Assembly (NCBI GenBank): GCA_965229615.1
Contig: OZ245890.1
Coordinates: forward strand, 992,001-1,056,000
Origin: G965229615 sp965229615
Lineage (GTDB): Bacteria > Pseudomonadota > Alphaproteobacteria > Rickettsiales > Midichloriaceae
Length of the DNA stretch: 64,000 bases
Reading direction: 5' to 3'
The notes beneath the pieces are model-generated. The model was not told the origin of the DNA. It did no database searches and worked only from the letters and a program-made list of their open reading frames with translations. A program made the position numbers and the translations under genes. Shown here one piece after another: positions 9,394-17,118 of this stretch (position 1 is the stretch's first letter; each line of letters opens with the position of its first letter).

Positions 9394-10203
9394 ATGCAAC
9401 AGAGTATACCAATAAAATTCCTTCTATCATTTATTATTTTCACTCTGATATTTAGATTTTATCCACAAATAGACATACAAGTATCGCAAATGTTTTTTGA
9501 TAGTGATCTGGGGTTTTTCCCATTTAACACTGAGCATAATATAACAATGTATATTGGTGATATTTGCATACAATTAGGTAGTGTCATATGGATATGCGGA
9601 ATGCTTTTTTTTGCACGTAGAATATATTCACATAATCTAAGGCTGAAAAATATTGCTATAAAATCTAATACCTATGAACAAACATACTTGATAGCACAAA
9701 ATGTCAAGCATCGTATCATACAAGTACAACGTTTTTTCTTTGATAGTAGTTCCAAGAGAAAAATGACATATGTCATACTAGTCGGAATACTTGGTTCACT
9801 GATTGCAGTATATTCAACAAAGTTTCTTTTTCAAAGGATTAGGCCGCAGTATATTAATGAGTTCAATGGTCAATATCAGTTTACAAAAGCATGGGAGCAT
9901 AATAATAGAAATAATGCTGGCTATCAAGATACATTTTCCTTTGTTTCAGGACACTCTGCAATAGGTTTTTTGATATATAGTATTGCGTTTCTGTATGATG
10001 CGAAAAGCATCAGAAGAAAAAAATTTATGATAATTAGCACAATTATAGGTGGAATATTTGGATTATTCCGTGTAATACAAGGTAAGCATTTTATCAGTGA
10101 TGTAGTATTTTCTGGATATATAATGTATGGTAGTGCACTCATTTTGAGTTATATTATTAAACCATATCTAGTTGATAAGCCAAGTAATGTTAGCAAGTTC
10201 TAG
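9394..10203 (+). CDS. PAP2-family membrane phosphatase
   Basis: The 269-residue integral membrane protein has the three PAP2 signature motifs in order: K-x6-RP (KFLFQRIRP, about residue 150), SGHS (FVSGHSA, about residue 188), and R-x5-H-x3-D (RVIQGKHFISD, about residue 227). PAP2 enzymes of this size include lipid A 1-phosphatases (LpxE) and undecaprenyl diphosphate phosphatases; sequence alone does not decide between them. Recycling the uppS product would make sense here, but that is inference. The catalytic histidines would face the periplasm. Confidence 0.82.
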   Translation: MQQSIPIKFLLSFIIFTLIFRFYPQIDIQVSQMFFDSDLGFFPFNTEHNITMYIGDICIQLGSVIWICGMLFFARRIYSHNLRLKNIAIKSNTYEQTYLIAQNVKHRIIQVQRFFFDSSSKRKMTYVILVGILGSLIAVYSTKFLFQRIRPQYINEFNGQYQFTKAWEHNNRNNAGYQDTFSFVSGHSAIGFLIYSIAFLYDAKSIRRKKFMIISTIIGGIFGLFRVIQGKHFISDVVFSGYIMYGSALILSYIIKPYLVDKPSNVSKF

Positions 10204-10418
10204 CTGTATGTGAAGATGTAATATATTGCATATACTAGTCAATTTTTATATCACTAGTGTGTTATGAGTAATTATAATATTTTATCAATTGAGGATAATT
10301 TCATATGCGATTGCATATTATTATATGACTGTAGCACTCAATACAATGTGATTGGTATCGTTACTATGTATTATTGATGGGAATGAATTGACATTTCTAT
10401 AACCCATCGATAATACAT

Positions 10419-11633
10419 GTGATATCAAAAAAAATTGATTGTATAAACGCTATAGTGAAGGCAAATAACTCAATGACAAAAGAAGATATAATACTACAAC
10501 ATCGTGTGACAGATAATGATAAACAGACCAAGTTGGTAGTAGCAATAGATGCTATGGGTGGAACAAATGCACCACTTTCAATAATATCTGGCATAAATAT
10601 TGCAACTCAGAAACATCAAAATGTGCACTTTCTAATATGTGGTAATGCTGAGATGATATCTGATCTATTAAAACAATATTTTATACCGAAGAACTCATAT
10701 ACTATCATACATACAAGTACCGTTGTATCTGATAATGACAAACCAACAGATGCTTTGCGACATCACAAAAATTCAAGTATGCGTATTGCAATAGATGCTG
10801 TACATACAGGAAAAGCAATAGCATGTGTATCCTCAGGTAACACTGGAGCTCTTATGTTGACTGCACGTATGGTGTTAGGTAGCATCATTGATGTCAAAAG
10901 ACCTGCGATAATATGTCCTTTTCCAACGATTGGTAATGAAGTTGGTAGAGCTGTATTACTTGACATGGGGGCAAACACAGAGTGTGATGAAATTGTCTTG
11001 AGTCAGTTTGCTGTGATGGGCACGTGTTTCGCAAAATCTGTTTTAAAAAAAACAAATCCGACAATTGGTATTTTAAATATAGGAATAGAACATACTAAGG
11101 GAAGGATGTTGGAAAGACAAACTCATGCGATCCTAAGTCATTCAGGTCTAAATTTCATAGGATATGTTGAGGGGCATGATGTAATAGCTGGCAAGGCTGA
11201 TGTGATTGTAACTGATGGTTTTTCTGGTAATATCTTCCTAAAGTCATCAGAGGGTGCTGCAAAGGCATGTTTAGGACAAATGTACTCAGCAATAAAAACA
11301 AATATCATTACAAAGACATGTGGATTGATACTACAGCCATATCTCAAGAAAAAAATGGCCTTTCTAGATCCTAGAGTGAATAATGGTGCTATGTTTATAG
11401 GAATAGATGGGATAGTAGTAAAGAGTCATGGAGGAGCTGATGATATTGCCTTTGCAAATGCAATTAATGTTGCAATAGATTTAGCTGAAAATGACATCAA
11501 CACTAGTATAGTTGAAAACATACATCAGCTTGCACAGACGGAAGTTCATGACACATCAGTTGGCTCAGAGATCATTGAGAAGATAAAGCTGACATCAGCT
11601 AAAATACTCGGTTTAGGAAAGAAGAAGGAATAG
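10419..11633 (+). CDS. plsX: Phosphate acyltransferase PlsX
   Basis: PlsX makes acyl phosphate from acyl-ACP for phospholipid synthesis. The conserved N-terminus VVAIDAMGGTNAP starts at about residue 41, so the frame carries a 40-residue leader. An ATG at 10473 gives a shorter leader and could be the real start. Further motifs are ALMLTARMVLG, RPAIICPFP, LLDMGANTECD and VTDGFSGNIFLKSSEG. In many bacteria fabH follows plsX directly. Here fabH is absent and a structured intergenic stretch and orphan genes follow. Confidence 0.9.
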   Translation: MISKKIDCINAIVKANNSMTKEDIILQHRVTDNDKQTKLVVAIDAMGGTNAPLSIISGINIATQKHQNVHFLICGNAEMISDLLKQYFIPKNSYTIIHTSTVVSDNDKPTDALRHHKNSSMRIAIDAVHTGKAIACVSSGNTGALMLTARMVLGSIIDVKRPAIICPFPTIGNEVGRAVLLDMGANTECDEIVLSQFAVMGTCFAKSVLKKTNPTIGILNIGIEHTKGRMLERQTHAILSHSGLNFIGYVEGHDVIAGKADVIVTDGFSGNIFLKSSEGAAKACLGQMYSAIKTNIITKTCGLILQPYLKKKMAFLDPRVNNGAMFIGIDGIVVKSHGGADDIAFANAINVAIDLAENDINTSIVENIHQLAQTEVHDTSVGSEIIEKIKLTSAKILGLGKKKE

Positions 11634-11668
11634 CAAGTGCGACTCGTTGCACACAAAATATGACAACC

Positions 11669-11764
11669 GGGCTCAGCTCTTCACATGATGACATGTTGTA
11701 ACGCTCCAGAGCAACTCTGAGAGCCGATACAGTACTGTCATGCTAGGACATTGCTCTCATGGAG
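11669..11764. ncRNA. Structured GC-richer intergenic element (candidate RNA)
   Basis: This spacer between plsX and a convergent orphan gene is rich in nested inverted repeats. The strongest stem pairs 11704-11714 (CTCCAGAGCAA) with 11751-11764 (TTGCTCT, a CAT bulge, GGAG). Its loop contains the small palindromes CTCTGAGAG and ACAGTACTGT. Upstream, GGCTC and GCTCT at 11670-11680 can pair with later GAGCC and AGAGC, around the hairpin ACATG-ATGA-CATGT. It matches no 4.5S, 6S, tmRNA or RNase P signature I can see. It could be a small RNA or an elaborate bidirectional terminator; the strand is undecided. Confidence 0.4.
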
Positions 11765-11781
11765 TGATCACAACATCATCA

Positions 11782-12591
11782 TTAGATGCTTTTTTTGTGA
11801 AAATCATTATCAAACGCTTTGTTTGTATATTCAACATATGATTGTTGTTTGTATGAGTCACAACCAGTTTCTTCCAATGTATCACCAGAATCTTGATCAC
11901 CCACAAATTTTTCCTCCCCCATCTCGCGTTTACCAGAATTTTTCTCAGCTATTTTCTTCAACATCTCATGGAGCATTGAGTATTCAGTAGAATTTTTCTT
12001 CACCATTTCACAGAGTGTTTGGTCTTCCTTAAGCATTTTAATGTTTTCAGCAATCTCATCAACCTTGTTGCACTTCTCTTGCGCACCAATCCCTTCTGTA
12101 TTTCTCACTATCTTTCCACATGGTGTTTGGTCTTGCATTTTAGTGGTTTCTCTAGCTGTTTCATCTCTAGATTTGTCTTTACTGTATGCTTGCATTTTCG
12201 ATTCTAATTCTTTTAAAATATAATCACTTAAAAGTGTTTTGTTCTCACTAATCTCGTTGTACTCCTCTTTCGCACCAATCCCTTCTGTGTTTTTCAATGA
12301 ATGCATGGATCTTACATGCACTTCACATTCAATTTCTTCTTGCTCTTCCAATGCCACTTCGATATTAGCTGCGATGCAAGTATCGTATACATCGTATACA
12401 CTATATTCATTTTTTCCATTTTTACTACAATCCAAAATAATATGTATTCCATCATCATAATCCTTGTAGTATGCTGGACATACATATACATTATCTATTT
12501 TAATCACACTTTCATTATCATTTTCATCAACTGCAATGAAACCGTTTGCTAGCAATTTATGAATTGCTGAATATATTTTCAGATTTTGCAT
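11782..12591 (-). CDS. Orphan protein with internal repeats
   Basis: I do not recognise this 269-residue product. Residues 1-90 look folded: a short helical start, then YVCPAYY and DGIHIILDC. The rest is charged, Glu/Lys-rich and probably helical or disordered. NTEGIGA occurs at residues 101-107 and 164-170, each followed by a related E-x-N-x-E tail, and DQTPC/DQTLC is also repeated. No signal peptide is visible. It faces the next orphan gene divergently. The arrangement and composition suggest a lineage-specific, possibly host-directed protein; that is inference. Confidence 0.6.
   Translation of the reverse strand: MQNLKIYSAIHKLLANGFIAVDENDNESVIKIDNVYVCPAYYKDYDDGIHIILDCSKNGKNEYSVYDVYDTCIAANIEVALEEQEEIECEVHVRSMHSLKNTEGIGAKEEYNEISENKTLLSDYILKELESKMQAYSKDKSRDETARETTKMQDQTPCGKIVRNTEGIGAQEKCNKVDEIAENIKMLKEDQTLCEMVKKNSTEYSMLHEMLKKIAEKNSGKREMGEEKFVGDQDSGDTLEETGCDSYKQQSYVEYTNKAFDNDFHKKSI
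12067..12294 (-). repeat. Intragenic 39-bp direct repeat pair
   Basis: Copies at 12067-12105 and 12256-12294 differ at only about five positions and share an identical 18-base core, cgcaccaatcccttctgt. They encode the repeated NTEGIGA block of the orphan protein. The DNA-level identity points to recent duplication within the gene. Confidence 0.8.
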
Positions 12592-12763
12592 TTGTTAACC
12601 TTGGTTTTTAGTTTGATGATTGTATGGGCTATACTAAGTCATGTATGATTTCCCCCACACACACATATAGTAGTTTTACCATGTGTTAATTACAAAGGCA
12701 AACTCTTAATATAAACTTCACACTCAATTGATATACTACAAATTGTAAAAAAACAATATAGGA

Positions 12764-12768
12764 GGGGA
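12764..12768 (+). promoter_or_regulatory. Strong Shine-Dalgarno before the 12773 orphan gene
   Basis: AGGAGGGG lies just before the ATG at 12773. Most core genes in the window have weak or no visible ribosome binding site, so this fixes the start and suggests efficient translation. Confidence 0.7.
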
Positions 12769-12772
12769 AAAT

Positions 12773-13768
12773 ATGGAAAATAGAAGTGAATACAATGCAA
12801 ATGATGAATATTTGAAGAATTTATATTGTCACGCAAAATGTTATGGTGAGAATAGTAATAACAAGGATATTCGTTGGTACTGTGGCTTTAGAGCTCTAGA
12901 TATTTTGTATGCTTATAAAGAGTCAGATAAGATTAAGAAGACTAAGATTTGTGATGCTGATTTTGAAAAGTTGGGTTTGGATGGTTTTAAGAGGGATGAT
13001 ATTAATAAACTCAGAAATAATTTGCTTTATTATAATAAGTCCGATGATAGATTAATGGCAGAGTTATGTAAGAAGTTGTCTGATGCTTTAGAAGAACGTG
13101 CTAGTGAATGGGAGTATGAAATCGAAAATTTTGAAAAATTGATACACAGCAATGCTGCACCCAGGTATAAACTTATACATCAAATGGTTGAAATAGTTAG
13201 CACATTGTATGAAAAAATAAACGGTGACAAAGAATTGAAAAAAGAAATCATAGTAAAATTAGAGAAAGAACAAAAAAACAAAAACAAGAAAGAGCGTGCA
13301 GCAACGCTAATTCTAAACCTGAAAAAAGGATGGTCTCATTCCGAGATTCTAGAGAGAATTAGTACAATATTCGAATGTTCTTCCGTCGAAAAAATAGTAA
13401 AAAGTGTGATGAAAAAAAACAATGAGAAGAAAAAAAGTAATGATAGTTTTGAGGAGGTGCAGTCAAAAAAAGATCGTAAAAAGAGTAAAGCGACTAATAG
13501 CATGGCAACCTTCGCAAAAGATTTTAACAAATTGCGTAAGCAGATAGTTCATGAGGATAAATGCAGTTCTCAAGATGTAAAAATGTTCGAGACAAAACTT
13601 GAGCTTCTCGATAAGATAGTAGAACAACTTCTTAAACTATCCAAAGATAAAGAGGATCAAAAAGAAGAATATGAAGTAGGAGAATATGAAGGAGGAGAAG
13701 AACAATCACAGACATTCACAGCATATGTGACAAAAAATGCTGCAGCCAAGTGCAGCATACAACTTTGA
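12773..13768 (+). CDS. Orphan charged helical protein, HEPN-like motif
   Basis: The 331-residue product is unrecognised. It has an aromatic N-terminal part (RWYCGFRALDILYAY), a very Lys/Glu-rich middle (about residues 145-250) likely to be coiled coil, and a C-terminal helical part. LRKQIVH in the C-terminal part is an R-x4-H sequence inside a helical hairpin followed by VKMFETKLELLDKIVEQL, as in HEPN ribonuclease-like domains. A weaker similar block, LRNNLLYYNKSDD, occurs at about residue 80. The motif is short, so a HEPN fold is only a suggestion. There is no signal peptide. A strong ribosome binding site supports expression. Confidence 0.6.
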   Translation: MENRSEYNANDEYLKNLYCHAKCYGENSNNKDIRWYCGFRALDILYAYKESDKIKKTKICDADFEKLGLDGFKRDDINKLRNNLLYYNKSDDRLMAELCKKLSDALEERASEWEYEIENFEKLIHSNAAPRYKLIHQMVEIVSTLYEKINGDKELKKEIIVKLEKEQKNKNKKERAATLILNLKKGWSHSEILERISTIFECSSVEKIVKSVMKKNNEKKKSNDSFEEVQSKKDRKKSKATNSMATFAKDFNKLRKQIVHEDKCSSQDVKMFETKLELLDKIVEQLLKLSKDKEDQKEEYEVGEYEGGEEQSQTFTAYVTKNAAAKCSIQL

Positions 13769-13834
13769 TCGCAGTGTTTTAAATGCACAGTAACAATGCT
13801 ATGATCGATCTTCATAAGTATGTAAATAGCATTT

Positions 13835-15109
13835 GTGCATAATATGAGAGGATACGATATCATCATAGTTGGGTCGAGTTTCATAGGCATTACAACAGCA
13901 ATAATGTTAGCAAAACTCGAAAGGATAAGAGTTGCAATTGTAACAAATGATGCTGATGTAATCTCAATGCTGAAGGATAATACATATAATTTCAACAGAT
14001 CGAGTGCTAGTACAAATGCATCAAAATTACTAGCTATAGCAAACTCTTCCTATGAGTTGTTGAAAGAATGTGGTGTTGGTGATGCGCTTCAGAAAAATTC
14101 TCAGAAAATCAATCATATCAGGGTAGTAGATGATGATTCATATGCAAAGGTTGACTTTGCACCACATGATATAGGTGTAGATTGTTTTGGTTATATGATT
14201 GATGAAAGAGTGTTGAAAGCAGTCTTATGTGAGAAATTTTATAAATTGCTATCTGAAAATACTAATTTTCATGTGTTTCAGAGTGATCAAATTGCGAGTA
14301 TTAGGGCAAATACATACAATGTTTCATTGAATAGTACACTTGTGAATGTTGTAGAAAACGAGGCATGTAGCACACTTCAAGCGCAGTTGATTGTTGGTTG
14401 TGATGGTCGTAATTCAATTGTAAGAAATCTATCATATATTGGTACTAATATAAAGGATTATGATCAAACTGCAATAGTAGTTGATATATCGCATCAGAAT
14501 TGGCCACATGATGGTGTTGCAGTGGAGAAATTTACTCCAGCTGGCCCCTTTGCAGTATTACCAAAGCATGACAATGATGGCACACAATCATCTTTAGTGT
14601 GGATTGAGAGGGGTAATATAAAAAGTGATGACCTCAACAAGCTTGGTGCTACAGCCATATCTGATCTCATTAGGAAAAAACTTGCAGGGTATCTTGGTGA
14701 TATTGATGTCATTTCAGAACCATCAGCACACCAGTTGAAACTTGTACAGGCAAAACAGAGATATGCAAAGAGAGTTGTATTGTTGGGTGATGCTGCGCAG
14801 AGCATTCATCCTGTTGCAGGACAAGGAGTTAACCTGGGACTGCGTGATGTGAAGTCATTTATATCAATTGTACAACAACATCATAGTATTGGTCTTGATG
14901 TTGGTGCAGCTGACGTTTTGAAAGAATATGCTACTTCTAGAGAATTAGATGTACAGACAATGATATTTGCAACTACCAGTCTTGTGAAGCTTTTTTCAAA
15001 TGATTTTTTACCATTGAAAATATTACGTCGTTGTGGCCTAAAACTTTTTGACAAACTGGATTACCTGAAAAAACATGCCATGTTGTATGCTGTTGGATGC
15101 AAAAATTGA
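13835..15109 (+). CDS. UbiH/COQ6-family FAD monooxygenase
   Basis: Flavoprotein hydroxylases of this family add ring hydroxyls during ubiquinone synthesis. The 424-residue protein has an N-terminal dinucleotide fold (YDIIIVGSSFIGITTAIMLA) and the second FAD motif VVLLGDAAQSIHPVAGQGVN near residue 310, typical of UbiH/UbiF/VisC. The middle glycine of GxGxxG is Ser here (GSSFIG), a visible departure from consensus. Which ring position it acts on cannot be told; Rickettsiales often use one or two broad enzymes. It is the last core gene before the accessory island, ending 6 bases before a GNAT gene. Confidence 0.85.
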   Translation: MHNMRGYDIIIVGSSFIGITTAIMLAKLERIRVAIVTNDADVISMLKDNTYNFNRSSASTNASKLLAIANSSYELLKECGVGDALQKNSQKINHIRVVDDDSYAKVDFAPHDIGVDCFGYMIDERVLKAVLCEKFYKLLSENTNFHVFQSDQIASIRANTYNVSLNSTLVNVVENEACSTLQAQLIVGCDGRNSIVRNLSYIGTNIKDYDQTAIVVDISHQNWPHDGVAVEKFTPAGPFAVLPKHDNDGTQSSLVWIERGNIKSDDLNKLGATAISDLIRKKLAGYLGDIDVISEPSAHQLKLVQAKQRYAKRVVLLGDAAQSIHPVAGQGVNLGLRDVKSFISIVQQHHSIGLDVGAADVLKEYATSRELDVQTMIFATTSLVKLFSNDFLPLKILRRCGLKLFDKLDYLKKHAMLYAVGCKN

Positions 15110-15115
15110 TGCTAT

Positions 15116-15646
15116 ATGAAAACGTCAATTTACACATTTGAAGCCCCTCATATTCCAGCTATGTCTGAAGCTTTTAACCAAATCGGCTGGAATAAACCAG
15201 TATCGCTTTTTACAGGATATTTAAAGGAGCAAGAAGCAGGAGAGCGACTCGTTTGGGTGGCTCACGTCCAAGACAAGTTTACCGGTTATGTAACCTTGAA
15301 ATGGCAATCACAATATCCGTTATTTAAAGCACAAAATATCCCAGAGATTATGGATTTAAACGTATTGCCTGGCTTTCGCAAGATAGGTATTGGTTCCTTA
15401 CTGCTAGATACAGCAGAAAAAGCAGCAGCAATGAAAAGTAGTATTGTTGGTTTAGGTGTTGGTTTGTACAGTGGGTATGGGGCTGCACAGAGACTTTACA
15501 TCAAACGTGGTTATATACCTGATGGCAGAGGTATAACATATGATGGTATATATGTGGAGCCAGGAAGTGTGCATAGAGTTGATGATAATTTAATTTTATG
15601 GCTTATAAAAAGATTTCAAAGATGTTCTAACTCAAATATCAGTTAA
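15116..15646 (+). CDS. GNAT N-acetyltransferase
   Basis: The 176-residue product carries the GNAT acetyl-CoA site at about residues 84-110: DLNVLPGFRKIGIGSLLLDTA, with the R/Q-x-x-G-x-G/A pyrophosphate loop as RKIGIG. The end of the fold is GYGAAQRLYIKRGYIPDG. The substrate is unknown; related genes are scattered among intracellular bacteria and often annotated as drug or small-molecule acetyltransferases. It starts 6 bases after the ubiH-like stop and opens the accessory island. Its sequence looks less AT-rich than the core genes upstream. Confidence 0.85.
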   Translation: MKTSIYTFEAPHIPAMSEAFNQIGWNKPVSLFTGYLKEQEAGERLVWVAHVQDKFTGYVTLKWQSQYPLFKAQNIPEIMDLNVLPGFRKIGIGSLLLDTAEKAAAMKSSIVGLGVGLYSGYGAAQRLYIKRGYIPDGRGITYDGIYVEPGSVHRVDDNLILWLIKRFQRCSNSNIS

Positions 15647-15919
15647 CAATTAGAAGATGTTTTCTGCAAGGTAGATGGTTAAAAAAACTCTTAAAACAAG
15701 GAAAAACCAATAGGGAGATTTGCTAATCAATTGATGTTTTGAGTTCTATCTCTATCATTTTTAATTTCTATGAAGTATGTGGGGTATTGTAACTGTTAAT
15801 ATTATGAGCTTTCAAGATGTACAGGTTTCATATAAAAAATTAGAATACATCATTGATCTTGAAAGATATGGTTTGGCTACAGCTGCATGAAGTGAGATTC
15901 ATGAATTGTTTCCATATGC
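15647..15919. other. Gene-poor stretch with a short interrupted frame
   Basis: This 273-base gap has no intact gene. A plus-strand frame from an ATG near 15807 reads SFQDVQVSYKKLEYIIDLER, meets a TGA, and then stays open into the convergent dsbB-like gene. It may be a gene relic but I cannot name it. No RNA gene is visible. Confidence 0.4.
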
Positions 15920-16474
15920 TCAACGGAAGTTTTTGTACTCTGTTGGATCGCTAGGGCATTGCTCAAAACCACACTCAAAATATACTAGAACAGTGTTCAC
16001 AACTAAGAGGCTCATTAACAAAGCAAAACTGCAGTCTACTATTATTTTTTTAGAAAGTGATATCTTTGACACGCACTCATCAAGAGTTATTTTTTTGAAC
16101 AAGGGATACATTAATATCATGATTATAAAACCCAACGAAATAATATCATTCCACGTATAAAAATGTAAACCCAAGAATTCCGATCCGTAGCCTGGATCAC
16201 CAGGCATTATATGTAGCAAAACTTGTCTTGTAGCAACAGCAAGACCATACAAACTCGAGATTATTATAATAAAGTCATACTTAAAATTTTTCCCAAATTT
16301 TAAATTCATTGCAGCTCCAAATGCTATAAAAAACAATCCAACTCTTTGGAGAAGACATAATGGACATGGTATTTCATTGAAATAATACTGATAGAATAAA
16401 GCCATTAAATTAGCACCCAAAGCTATACTAAGTATTAAAAGATCTAAAATCGTACTGTTCCTTTGCGTATTCAT
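15920..16474 (-). CDS. DsbB-family disulfide bond formation protein
   Basis: DsbB passes electrons from periplasmic DsbA to quinone. The product, 185 residues from the ATG at 16474, has about five membrane segments. PCPLCLLQRVG (about residue 36) is the first redox Cys pair in its usual setting after the first segment. A second pair, CGFEQC, sits at the C-terminus after the fifth segment. A TTG three codons upstream is possible, but the ATG is preferred. It lies directly after a 51-codon DUF5993-like gene, a pairing known for this DsbB subtype. A DsbA partner is not in the window. Confidence 0.85.
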   Translation of the reverse strand: MNTQRNSTILDLLILSIALGANLMALFYQYYFNEIPCPLCLLQRVGLFFIAFGAAMNLKFGKNFKYDFIIIISSLYGLAVATRQVLLHIMPGDPGYGSEFLGLHFYTWNDIISLGFIIMILMYPLFKKITLDECVSKISLSKKIIVDCSFALLMSLLVVNTVLVYFECGFEQCPSDPTEYKNFR

Positions 16475-16483
16475 AGCACCCAA

Positions 16484-16639
16484 CTAGAAAGATAAGTTCA
16501 GCTTGTCAGTCGCATGATGAGCAAACCAAGAGATTGAAGCAAAAAAACACACATAAAACAAAGTCAAACTTGCGTGATTCCTACCAATATGACCAAGAAA
16601 AACAGCTATTATTAGCAAAAAAAACATCAACATCATCAT
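16484..16639 (-). CDS. Small DUF5993-like membrane protein
   Basis: This 51-residue frame starts MMMLMFFLLIIAVFLG, has two hydrophobic segments, and ends with FAHHATDKLNLSF. An HHxTDxLxLxF ending is what I recall for DUF5993 proteins, which are encoded next to DsbB-type oxidoreductases. Its stop lies 9 bases before the dsbB-like ATG, so the two are probably co-translated. Any of the three leading ATGs could be the start. Its role is unknown; the pairing suggests a helper for the DsbB-like enzyme. Confidence 0.7.
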   Translation of the reverse strand: MMMLMFFLLIIAVFLGHIGRNHASLTLFYVCFFASISWFAHHATDKLNLSF

Positions 16640-16689
16640 ATGACTTCTTTTTTTAATAAAAGATCCTAATAGGAAAGTATATATTTATA

Positions 16690-17118
16690 GTGTACATTGA
16701 AATCCATTCTCAAGCAAACAAAATGAAGTATCACTCTCTACTGTTATCAGAACTTTTTTTCGAAGCAATGTCTTATTTTGAGTCCATTATCCAAACCAAC
16801 TTGATAGGTATATGGTATGTCATGAAAGCAGTAGCAAATCACATGGAACACAATAATATCCATTGGTCGATTATTAATATCTGCAGTGTGAATGGGGGTG
16901 CTATTCCTGCAAAAGTGGTACCACTTACAGTGTTAGCAGCAGTGATCCATTTAACAAAGACTTTAGTAGGTGAACCATCACGCCATAAAATACGGATTAA
17001 CTGTATTTCATCAGGCTGGATTAGAATGCCTATGAATGATCAGATTAGAGCAAATAATCACTCCTTCACACACCTTTACTATGTGCTGAGTATGTCTTGG
17101 GGAGGTAAGTCGTGGTAA
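16690..17118 (+). pseudogene. Short-chain dehydrogenase relic
   Basis: The middle of this frame is clearly SDR: IIQTNLIGIWYVMKAV, then SIINICSVNGG, and HKIRINCISSGWIRMPMND. The N-terminal Rossmann half with the TGxxxGxG nucleotide site is missing. The catalytic YxxxK is lost: the expected Tyr-Ala-Ala-Ser-Lys region reads VVPLTVLAA. The C-terminus is out of register, running into the next gene. It therefore cannot be an active SDR. It overlaps the exporter start by 7 bases and may now only serve as leader sequence for that operon. Confidence 0.75.
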
